Source: Roseiarcus sp035500275 (GTDB lineage: Bacteria > Pseudomonadota > Alphaproteobacteria > Rhizobiales > Beijerinckiaceae). Taken from it: DNA of 7,097 bases. The notes under the pieces were generated by a model. That model was given only the letters and a program-made list of their open reading frames with translations. It searched no databases and was not told the origin of the DNA. The stretch lies in contig DATJXI010000356.1 in NCBI GenBank assembly GCA_035500275.1, positions 1 through 7,097 on the forward strand, written 5' to 3'. The position numbers were made by a program, and so were the translations under genes. The stretch's first letter is position 1; every line of letters starts with the position of its first letter. Positions 1-5,563 of this stretch are shown here, one piece after another.

Positions 1-798
1 CGCCCGCTCGGCGGGACCGATCTCCGCCAGGCGCTCGGCGCTGACGAGATTGACGACCATCACCGCGAACGGCTTGGCGTCGCGCGCTTTCCGCTCGCGC
101 AGCCGCGCGACCGCCGCTTCGTTGCGCGCGTCGCACAGCAAATGAAAGCCGCCGAGGCCTTTCACCGCCGCGACGCCGCCAGCGCGCAGGAGCTCCGCCA
201 CCTCGGCGGCGGCGACATTGAGCTTCGGCCCGCAAGTCGGGCAAGCAATCGGCTCGGCGTGGAAACGTCGGTTTGAGGGGTCGGAATAGTCGCCTGCGCA
301 GGCCGCGCACATCGGGAAGCGCGCCATCGACGTCTGGGCGCGATCGTAGGGGAGGGCTCGCGTCAGCGTGTAGCGCGGCCCGCAATGCGTGCAGTTGACG
401 AGCGGATAGTTATAGAACCGGCTTCGGGGGTCGAATAGCTCGTCGAGGCAGGCTTCGCAGATCGCCGCGTCCGCGCCGATCCGGGTGGCGGATCGGCCCG
501 CGCGCGTCGCGTCGATGACGAAGGCGTGGTCGCCCGTGGGATCGAGGTCCGCGACCTCGATGGAGTCGATGCGGGCAAGGGGCGGCGCCTCCAGCTCCAG
601 CCCGCTCACAAAAGCATCCGCGCTCTTGCCCTCGACCTCGATCAGCACGCCCTCGGCGTCATTGCGGACGAAGCCGCTGAGCGAGAGGCGCGACGCGAGC
701 GAATAGGCGAACGGGCGGAAGCCCACGCCCTGCACCGATCCGCGCACCCGCAGGCGAAGGCGTCTTTCCTTCCGATCCGCCTCGGCGGCCGCTTCCAT
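1..798 (-). CDS. hypF: HypF, carbamoyl phosphate-dependent hydrogenase maturation protein (3' end cut by window)
   Basis: HypF transfers the carbamoyl group of carbamoyl phosphate, through an adenylate, to the C-terminal cysteine of HypE, where it becomes the cyanide ligand of the [NiFe]-hydrogenase iron. Only the first 266 residues are in the window; family members are usually about 750. Visible in order: an acylphosphatase-like domain with VRGSVQGVGFRPF at residues 18-30; two zinc-finger halves with CxxC pairs at C114/C117 with C136/C139 and at C164/C167 with C186/C189; then the start of a YrdC-like domain, with KGLGGFHLLCDA from 213 and the basic run RERKARDAKPF from 234. The kinase-like C-terminal domain is off the left edge. 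Two in-frame ATGs exist. The one at 804 overlaps the hypB stop as ATGA but has no spacer after its AAAGG. The one at 798 has AAAGGA about 5 bases upstream and is preferred. The gene follows hypB directly and is probably translationally coupled to it. Identity is very secure. Confidence 0.97.
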   Translation of the reverse strand, partial: MEAAAEADRKERRLRLRVRGSVQGVGFRPFAYSLASRLSLSGFVRNDAEGVLIEVEGKSADAFVSGLELEAPPLARIDSIEVADLDPTGDHAFVIDATRAGRSATRIGADAAICEACLDELFDPRSRFYNYPLVNCTHCGPRYTLTRALPYDRAQTSMARFPMCAACAGDYSDPSNRRFHAEPIACPTCGPKLNVAAAEVAELLRAGGVAAVKGLGGFHLLCDARNEAAVARLRERKARDAKPFAVMVVNLVSAERLAEIGPAERA

Positions 799-800
799 CC

Positions 801-1673
801 TCATCCTTTCGCCCCGGCCGCCACGTGGCGCGCGGCCGAAGCTTCGACCCAGGCGGCGAAGGCCGCAACGCCCTCCCCCGTCTTCGCCGACACGATGAGG
901 GTCTGCAGGTTCGGATTGATCCTAAGCGCGTTGGCGAGGCACCGGCCGACGTCGAAATCGAGATGCGGCAAAAGGTCGGCCTTGTTCAAGAGCATCAGGT
1001 CGGCGCTCGCGAACATGTCGGGATATTTGAGCGGCTTGTCCTCGCCCTCGGTCGCCGAGAACACGACGACTCGCCTCGCCTCGCCGAGGTCGAAGGCGGC
1101 GGGACACACGAGATTGCCGACATTTTCGATGAACAAAGCCGCGCCAGTTTCGGGCGCCAAGGTCTCCAGCGCGTGCCCGACCATATGCGCGTCGAGATGG
1201 CACCCTTTTCCGGTGTTGATCTGGATCGCGGGCGCGCCGGTCGCGCGGATGCGGTCGGCGTCGTTCGAGGTCTGCTGGTCGCCCTCGATCACCGCGACGG
1301 GCATGCGATCTTTCAGCGCCTCGATCGTTTTGACGAGAAGCGTCGTCTTTCCCGAGCCGGGGCTCGAGACGACATTGACCGCGAACAGGCGGCGCTGCAC
1401 GAAAGCGCGGCGGTTGTCGCCCGCGAACGCGGCGTTCTTGGAGAGGATGTCGCGCTCGATTTTGACCATCCGTTCTTGAGTCGCGACACCGCCGGAGGCG
1501 GGTTTGGCCTCGCCTTCGTCGACAAGGCGATCGAACGCCTCGTGAGCATGTTCATGGCCATGATGATGGTCGTGGTCGTGATGCTCATGGCTGGGAGCAT
1601 GAACGTGCGGCGCGTGAGCGCTGCGCTCATCCAGAACCACGTCCGCCTGACCGCAACCGCAAACGCCGCACAT
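801..1673 (-). CDS. hypB: HypB, hydrogenase nickel incorporation GTPase with histidine-rich nickel-storage tail
   Basis: HypB is a cytoplasmic GTPase that, with HypA, delivers nickel to the hydrogenase large-subunit precursor. The 290-residue protein begins MCGVCGCG, the N-terminal cysteine motif typical of HypB and a high-affinity nickel site in E. coli. A histidine-rich tail follows (13 His in residues 20-44). The G domain has its P-loop SSPGSGKT at 103-110, IEGDQQTSNDADRI at 129-142 and NKAD at 230-233. C158-H159 and C190 keep the spacing of the G-domain metal site known from E. coli (C166/H167/C198), and SAKTGEG near 262 fits the G5 region. The frame is open upstream to 1787, but the start at 1673 is chosen because the cysteine motif should be N-terminal and GGAG lies 8 bases before this ATG. 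hypF follows with at most a few bases between. No hypA lies upstream. The combination of storage tail and GTPase suggests one protein does both binding and delivery, which is an inference. Confidence 0.97.
   Translation of the reverse strand: MCGVCGCGQADVVLDERSAHAPHVHAPSHEHHDHDHHHGHEHAHEAFDRLVDEGEAKPASGGVATQERMVKIERDILSKNAAFAGDNRRAFVQRRLFAVNVVSSPGSGKTTLLVKTIEALKDRMPVAVIEGDQQTSNDADRIRATGAPAIQINTGKGCHLDAHMVGHALETLAPETGAALFIENVGNLVCPAAFDLGEARRVVVFSATEGEDKPLKYPDMFASADLMLLNKADLLPHLDFDVGRCLANALRINPNLQTLIVSAKTGEGVAAFAAWVEASAARHVAAGAKG
1542..1616 (-). repeat. Histidine-codon-rich low-complexity tract within hypB
   Basis: This stretch encodes residues 20-44 of HypB, in which 13 of 25 positions are histidine, with Asp, Glu, Ala and Pro between them. 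The CAT/CAC codons give a GTG/ATG-rich plus strand. Such tails bind several nickel ions in rhizobial HypB proteins; the function here is by analogy. The tract is prone to length change, so its exact length may vary between strains. Confidence 0.85.
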
Positions 1674-1930
1674 CAGGAAATCTCCGCTTCCCGGCCCACG
1701 GGCGTCCGCTTCCGAAGGTCGGGCGTCCGTCCCTGAGCCGTCATCATATCGTCGCCGGCGCATCCGCTCCACTGCCGGCGAGCGCATGCGGCGTTATGAC
1801 ACGAGATGTCGGCTTCGGCGTGGCGTGAAAAGGCGGCGGAGCCCCCAAAAGGCGGTGGGCGCCGGTGCAGATCCGGTCGCCGAACGTTTTTCTGGCCTCA
1901 CCCGACGCCGGCGCGCTAAGCTCCACGCCC
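1674..1930. promoter_or_regulatory. Divergent intergenic region between hypB and the methyltransferase gene, with paired short repeats
   Basis: This 257-base stretch must hold the promoters for hypB-hypF (leftward) and for the methyltransferase gene (rightward). No gene is recognised in it. It contains three exact direct repeat pairs: CGGGCGTCCG at 1699-1708 and 1720-1729 (21-bp period), GCCGGCG at 1754-1760 and 1774-1780 (20-bp period), and AAAAGGCGG at 1828-1836 and 1847-1855 (19-bp period). The GCCGGC cores also form an inverted repeat (CGCCGGC 1753-1759 with GCCGGCG 1774-1780), and CGCATGCG at 1783-1790 is a palindrome. I see no clear -35/-10 pair and no sigma-54 -24/-12 element. Regulatory function is inferred only from position and repeat spacing. 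Confidence 0.45.
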
Positions 1931-2773
1931 ATGGCCCCCATCGTCGCGAGCCGCACCGCACTCGGCGCAGCTGCGCACCGAGCCGCGCATCAGACGCTGG
2001 AGGGCGGACGAATTTTTTCCGATCCGCTGGCGCTCGCCATTCTAGGCGCCGACGCCAATACGATGATCGCGCGCGTCACGGAGCGACCGGAGGGACGTCT
2101 GCTCAGGCTCTTCATCGCCATGCGCAGCCGCTTCGCCGAGGACTGCGCCCTGAGGTCGATCGGCGCCGGCGTTCGCCAAGTCGTCGTTCTCGGCGCGGGA
2201 CTCGACACTTTCGCCTACCGCTTGGAGCCGCGCGAGGGGCTCCAAGTCTTCGAGCTTGACCATCCCGCGACCCAGCGGGACAAGCGCCGCCGGCTCAAGG
2301 AGGCCGGCGTCTGTGAGCCGGCGCATGTCGCCTATGTCGCCCACGACTTTGAGAGCGGCGCCATGGCGCCGGCGCTCATCGCGGCCGGCTTCGACCCGGA
2401 CCGGAGAAGTTTCATCATGTGGCTCGGCGTCACGCCCTACCTCGCGGAGGATGCGGTGTTCGTCACGCTGTCCGAGCTTGCCCGCTTCCCCGCCGGCGTC
2501 GAGATCGTGTTCGACTACCCCAATCCAACCGCGTCCATTTCTGACGCCGCCGCTCGCGCCTCACTTGACGAGCTCGCCGCACGCGTCGCCGAGCTCGGCG
2601 AGCCGTTCTGTTGCGCCCTGGACACCGAGACTCTGCGCGCGCGGGCGCGGGCGCTCGGCTTCGTCGAGGCCGAGGACCATGATGGCGGGTCGCTTGCCGC
2701 CCGCTACCTGCCGCATCTGGAAGGCATGCCGTCAGGTCGCGGAGGCCATGTCGTCCGCATGGCGACCCGGTGA
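1931..2773 (+). CDS. Class I SAM-dependent O-methyltransferase, leucine carboxyl methyltransferase-like family
   Basis: The 280-residue protein looks like the bacterial LCMT-like group (TIGR00027-type; the M. tuberculosis 'putative SAM-dependent methyltransferase' family). These enzymes are predicted to methylate carboxyl or hydroxyl groups on small molecules, and the substrate is unknown. Visible: an N-terminal SRTALGAAAHRAAHQ segment and FSDPLAL at 29-35, which match the family's opening region; SAM motif I VVVLGAGLDTFAYRL at 84-98; an acidic strand end FELDHPATQRDKR from 107, the ribose-binding position; and a WLGVTPYL segment typical of the family's middle. The start at 1931 is chosen because homologous sequence begins just after it, although no good ribosome-binding site precedes it. 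A GTG at 1865 would add 22 residues. The gene diverges from hypB and lies 72 bases before the glutathione S-transferase-like gene. The family call is firm; the specific role is unknown. Confidence 0.88.
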   Translation: MAPIVASRTALGAAAHRAAHQTLEGGRIFSDPLALAILGADANTMIARVTERPEGRLLRLFIAMRSRFAEDCALRSIGAGVRQVVVLGAGLDTFAYRLEPREGLQVFELDHPATQRDKRRRLKEAGVCEPAHVAYVAHDFESGAMAPALIAAGFDPDRRSFIMWLGVTPYLAEDAVFVTLSELARFPAGVEIVFDYPNPTASISDAAARASLDELAARVAELGEPFCCALDTETLRARARALGFVEAEDHDGGSLAARYLPHLEGMPSGRGGHVVRMATR

Positions 2774-2782
2774 CGGCCCGCC

Positions 2783-2810
2783 GTCTTGCCGCGTGGTGCG
2801 GCGGCAAGGC
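2783..2810 (+). other. Stem-loop between the methyltransferase and GST-like genes
   Basis: CTTGCCGC at 2785-2792 pairs perfectly with GCGGCAAG at 2801-2808 around an 8-base loop. A G-U and a G-C pair can extend the stem to 10 bp. No T-run follows on either strand, so it is not a textbook intrinsic terminator. It could be a processing or stability element in a shared transcript, or a weak terminator. The pairing is seen directly; the function is a guess. Confidence 0.5.
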
Positions 2811-2845
2811 AAGGTGATTGGAAATTCGAGACCCGCGAGGACGCA

Positions 2846-3487
2846 ATGCAGCTCATCGGCATGCTCGATTCACCCTGTGTCCGGCGCGTCGCGGTGGCGC
2901 TCATCGTCGCAAGAATGCCGTTCGAGCACCGGCCGATCTCGCTCTTCCGCCATATCGACGAATTCTCCCGCATCAACCCCCTTCTCAAGGCGCCCACCCT
3001 CGTCACCGACCAGGGGACGGTGCTCATGGATTCGAGCGTCATCCTCGACTACCTCGCCGCGGTCCATCCTCCGCTCGCCGCGCTGAACCCCGTCCAGCCG
3101 GCGGAGCGGCTGCGCGCCGCGCGGCTCACCGGACTTGCGCTGACGGTGATGGAAAAGGCCGTCCAGCGGTACTACGAACGCGCGCTGCGCTCCCCCGAAA
3201 CCCACAACTCGCCGTGGATCGACCGGGTGATGGGGCAATTGGACGCAGGGCTTTCGGCGCTCGACGCGGAATTGCCTGAAATCGGCTGGATGGGCCCCGA
3301 GCTTGGCGTTGCCGACATTGCCGTGGCTTGCGCCTTCGGCTTTGTCGCGACTGTCATCGGGGATTTGGTGGACCTAGGGCGCTGCCCGAATCTCGCCGAA
3401 TTCAGCAACCGCGCCGAGGAGCTTCCTGCTTTTCGCTCCGCCCCGCCCGAGGATGGCGTCACGGCGCCGCTTGCGGTCGCCGATTGA
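2846..3487 (+). CDS. Glutathione S-transferase-like protein
   Basis: This 213-residue protein has the two-domain GST fold signature. The N-terminal thioredoxin-like half starts MQLIGMLDSPCVRRVAV, with S9 and C11 in the catalytic region. KAPTLV at 48-53 contains the cis-proline (P50), and the MDSSVILDYL run at 61-70 holds the Asp-Ser pair that binds the glutamyl part of glutathione. The helical C-terminal half contains LGVADIAVA at 153-161, the conserved N-capping/hydrophobic staple region. Length is normal for the family. The ATG at 2846 has GAGG 5 bases upstream and gives a canonical N-terminus; the frame is open further up to 2786, but that extension is not GST-like. It probably conjugates glutathione to electrophiles or reduces a disulfide in the cytoplasm; the substrate cannot be told. 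The next gene, a quinone oxidoreductase, starts 49 bases downstream, which suggests a shared redox or detoxification role by proximity only. Confidence 0.9.
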   Translation: MQLIGMLDSPCVRRVAVALIVARMPFEHRPISLFRHIDEFSRINPLLKAPTLVTDQGTVLMDSSVILDYLAAVHPPLAALNPVQPAERLRAARLTGLALTVMEKAVQRYYERALRSPETHNSPWIDRVMGQLDAGLSALDAELPEIGWMGPELGVADIAVACAFGFVATVIGDLVDLGRCPNLAEFSNRAEELPAFRSAPPEDGVTAPLAVAD

Positions 3488-3536
3488 CCGGCCGGGCGCT
3501 CCAGAGGACAAGCAAGCGAACAAGGAGACGCCGGCA

Positions 3537-4532
3537 ATGTCTGAGGGAGAAAAGATGCGCGCGGTCGCGGCGCCAAAACCGGGCGGGCCGGAAGCGCTGC
3601 AAATCGAGCTCCGGCCCCGCCCGGAGCCGGCGGAGACGCAAATTCTCATCAAGGTCGAGGCGGCGGGCGTCAATCGCCCCGACATCCTGCAGCGCATGGG
3701 CGCCTATCCGCCACCGCCGGGCGCGAGCGACGTGCTGGGGCTCGAGGTCGCGGGCGAGGTCGTCGCGCGCAGGCCGGGCGCGGACCGACACCCGCTCGGT
3801 TCGCGGGTCACGGCGCTCGTCCCCGGCGGCGGCTATGCCGAATATTGCGTCGCGGACGAGCGGAACGCGCTGCCGATCCCCGCTGGGCTCACCCTCATCG
3901 AGGCGGCGGCGATACCCGAGACCTTTTTCACCGTCTGGACCAATGTTTTCGACCGCGGCGCGCTCAAGTCCGGCGAGACCCTGCTTGTGCACGGCGGAAC
4001 GTCCGGCATCGGGACGACCGCCATCATGCTCGCCAAGGCGTTCGGCGCCCGCGTCGTCGCGACGGCAGGCTCCGACGAGAAGGCGGCGGCCTCCGAACGA
4101 CTCGGGGCCGACCTCGGCGTCAACTACAAAAGCGATGACTTCGTCGCCCGCACGATGGCCTTCACCGACGGGCGCGGGGCCAATGTCATCCTCGACATGG
4201 TCGGCGGCGACTATGTCATGCGGAATTACATGGCGGCGTCGGTGGACGGGCGGATCGTGCAGATCGCGGTCATGGGAGGCCAAAAGGCGACCATCGACCT
4301 CAGGACCCTCATGACGAAGCGCCTCGTTCACACGGGTTCGACGCTGAGGCCGCGCTCGCCTGAGGAAAAGGCGGTCATCGCCGAGGCGCTGAAAGACAAG
4401 GTTTGGCCGCTTCTCACGGCCGGCCGTTGCAAGCCCGTCATCGATTCGGTCTATCCATTGGCCGAAGCGGCCAAGGCGCACGCCCGAATGGAGAGCGGCG
4501 AGCACGTCGGCAAGATCGTTCTGACACTCTAA
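3537..4532 (+). CDS. NAD(P)H quinone oxidoreductase, zinc-free MDR family (QorA/PIG3 type)
   Basis: This 331-residue enzyme belongs to the medium-chain dehydrogenase/reductase superfamily and matches the PIG3-type quinone oxidoreductases. These use NADPH to reduce quinones or other alpha,beta-unsaturated carbonyls in the cytoplasm. Visible: the GroES-like half with AGVNRPDILQRMG (43-55) followed by YPPPPG (57-62), a family hallmark; GLEVAGEV at 68-75; PGGGYAEYC; and the Rossmann half with LLVHGGTSGIG at 149-159, followed by GARVVATAGSDEK and NVILDMVGGDY. The Cys/His ligands of zinc alcohol dehydrogenases are absent. The ATG at 3537 has AAGGAG 9 bases upstream. A second ATG at 3555, with GGGAG about 5 bases upstream, would give the more usual MRAV start, so the first six residues are uncertain. 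It is the third gene of the plus-strand accessory set, and rsfS follows after a 52-base or longer gap. Confidence 0.92.
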   Translation: MSEGEKMRAVAAPKPGGPEALQIELRPRPEPAETQILIKVEAAGVNRPDILQRMGAYPPPPGASDVLGLEVAGEVVARRPGADRHPLGSRVTALVPGGGYAEYCVADERNALPIPAGLTLIEAAAIPETFFTVWTNVFDRGALKSGETLLVHGGTSGIGTTAIMLAKAFGARVVATAGSDEKAAASERLGADLGVNYKSDDFVARTMAFTDGRGANVILDMVGGDYVMRNYMAASVDGRIVQIAVMGGQKATIDLRTLMTKRLVHTGSTLRPRSPEEKAVIAEALKDKVWPLLTAGRCKPVIDSVYPLAEAAKAHARMESGEHVGKIVLTL

Positions 4533-4547
4533 GCCCTGCGAACGGTC

Positions 4548-4576
4548 TTGAAATGGGTCGGGGAACCCCTCATCTT
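4548..4576 (+). promoter_or_regulatory. Possible weak promoter for the rsfS block
   Basis: TTGAAA at 4548-4553 is a 5 of 6 match to the -35 consensus. With a 17-base spacer, the -10 would be CATCTT at 4571-4576, a poor match (3 of 6). Transcription would then start around 4583, just before the hairpin. This is a weak call made from position and the -35 alone. Confidence 0.22.
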
Positions 4577-4584
4577 TTCAATCG

Positions 4585-5031
4585 TTGAGCCAGGGAATCG
4601 GTCCCTGGCAAGTCAGGAACGCAAAGCTGACCAGCACTTCTCTTTCCGGCGCGGCGCGGACAAGCCGCAACCCCTCTGTCGACCGCCCCTCCGAGGAGGC
4701 GCTATCGCAAGTCCTCGTTAACGGGCTTGAAGACGCCAAAGCGGAAGACATCGTCTCCATCGACCTCAAAGGCAAGACGACGCTGGCCGACCGGATGATC
4801 ATCGCCACCGGCCGGTCGAGCACGCATGTCGGCGCGATCGCCGAGCGCGTCATCAAGGCTTGCCGCGACGCCGGAATTCCCTCGCCGAAAGTCGAGGGCA
4901 TGCCGCATTGCGACTGGGTCCTGCTCGACGTGAAGGACGCGATCGTCCACATCTTCCGGCCCGACGTCCGGCGGTTCTACAATCTCGAAAAGATGTGGAG
5001 CGCCGACCGCCCCGGAGAGGCGCGGGCCTAA
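4585..5031 (+). CDS. rsfS: RsfS, ribosomal silencing factor (Iojap/DUF143 family)
   Basis: RsfS binds ribosomal protein uL14 (L14) on the 50S subunit and blocks subunit joining, slowing translation in starvation or stationary phase. The frame ends in a complete Iojap domain: LEDAKAEDIVSIDL, then KGKTTLADRMIIATGRSS, THVGAIAERV, then the diagnostic DWVLLD, VHIFRPDVRRFYNLEKMW close to the C-terminus. The start is unclear. No ATG or GTG lies in frame between the upstream stop at 4549-4551 and the middle of the domain. The only usual initiator is TTG at 4585, which lacks a ribosome-binding site and abuts a hairpin. A CTG at 4627 has AGGAA 7 bases upstream and would give a protein opening (M)TSTSLSG of 134 residues. 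The coordinates given are the maximal version. rlmH follows after 9 bases; the rsfS-rlmH pairing is common in bacteria and supports both calls. Confidence 0.93.
   Translation: MSQGIGPWQVRNAKLTSTSLSGAARTSRNPSVDRPSEEALSQVLVNGLEDAKAEDIVSIDLKGKTTLADRMIIATGRSSTHVGAIAERVIKACRDAGIPSPKVEGMPHCDWVLLDVKDAIVHIFRPDVRRFYNLEKMWSADRPGEARA
4589..4609 (+). other. Perfect stem-loop in the rsfS leader
   Basis: GCCAGGGA at 4589-4596 pairs with TCCCTGGC at 4602-4609, giving 8 perfect base pairs around the 5-base loop ATCGG. It lies 57 bases after the quinone oxidoreductase stop and 5 bases before the AGGAA that precedes the candidate CTG start. No T-run follows, so a rho-independent terminator is unlikely. A role in translation initiation, mRNA stability or protein binding is possible but inferred. 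Confidence 0.6.
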
Positions 5032-5040
5032 AAGGGCTCC

Positions 5041-5541
5041 ATGCGCCTCATGCTCATTTGCGTCGGCCGGCTGAAAGCCGGGCCGGAGCGGGAGCTGCTT
5101 GAACGCTATTTCAAGCGCCTGAAAGAGAGCGCCCGGGCGGCGGGCGTGGCCGGCGTCGACCTGCACGAAATTCGCGAATCGCGCGCGCGCCGGCCGGAAG
5201 AGCGGCGGAGCGAAGAGGCCGCCGCGATTTTGGCTTTCGCGCCGCCGGGCGCGGCGCTTATTGCGCTCGACCAGCGGGGCGCGTCGTTAACGAGCGAAGC
5301 CCTCGCCGACGACATCGCGAAAGCGCGCGACGCGTCCCGCCCGGCCTACGGCGTCGTTATCGGCGGCGCCGACGGGCTCGACGCCTCGGTTCGCGAAAAG
5401 GCGGACCGCGTCATCGCCTTCGGCGCGATGACCTGGCCGCACCAACTCGTCCGGATCATGGCCTGCGAGCAAATTTACCGGGCAGTGACAATTCTCTGCG
5501 GTCATCCTTATCATCGCGCGTCGCGCCGCGATATTGGCTAG
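5041..5541 (+). CDS. rlmH: RlmH, 23S rRNA (pseudouridine1915-N3)-methyltransferase
   Basis: RlmH is a SPOUT-class methyltransferase that uses SAM to N3-methylate pseudouridine 1915 in helix 69 of 23S rRNA on assembled 70S ribosomes. The 166-residue protein is slightly longer than the usual 155-160. It starts MRLMLICVGRLKAG, the typical opening. LDQRG at 76-80, VIGGADGL at 106-113 and the run TWPHQLVRIM/EQIYRA at 131-148 form the knot that binds SAM. HPYHR at 155-159 is the C-terminal signature involved in catalysis and substrate binding. Only a weak GGG precedes the ATG at 5041, 9 bases after the rsfS stop, so coupling to rsfS is likely. The next gene starts 22 bases beyond the stop. Identity is secure. 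Confidence 0.96.
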   Translation: MRLMLICVGRLKAGPERELLERYFKRLKESARAAGVAGVDLHEIRESRARRPEERRSEEAAAILAFAPPGAALIALDQRGASLTSEALADDIAKARDASRPAYGVVIGGADGLDASVREKADRVIAFGAMTWPHQLVRIMACEQIYRAVTILCGHPYHRASRRDIG

Positions 5542-5563
5542 ATTTGATGCTTTGGCGGGCCGC

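Noticed and set aside
526..1736. Long plus-strand open frames (317 and 303 codons) opposite hypB and hypF
   Set aside because: They are antisense to clear HypB and HypF coding sequence, have no recognisable domain, and are normal by-products of high-GC codon use.
1674..1787. HypB extended N-terminus from the ATG at 1787
   Set aside because: It would put 38 residues before the MCGVCGCG motif, which is N-terminal in the family, and the ATG at 1673 has a good GGAG at 8 bases.
1674..1930. Sigma-54 (-24/-12) promoter for the hyp genes
   Set aside because: I looked on the minus strand for TGGCAC-N5-TTGCA-like spacing of GG and GC and saw no acceptable match.
3459..4505. 348-codon minus-strand open frame opposite the quinone oxidoreductase gene
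   Set aside because: The plus strand encodes a full MDR enzyme with clear motifs; the minus frame is Arg-rich with no domain, a GC-driven shadow.
4560..4569. GGGGAACCCC followed by a T-rich stretch, as a terminator for the quinone oxidoreductase gene
   Set aside because: The arms are separated by only two bases, so only about three pairs could form, and the following tract (TCATCTTTTC) is not a real U-run.
5534..5563. TTG at 5534 as start of the EnvC-like protein
   Set aside because: It overlaps the rlmH stop and adds ten residues before a natural signal peptide that begins at the ATG at 5564.
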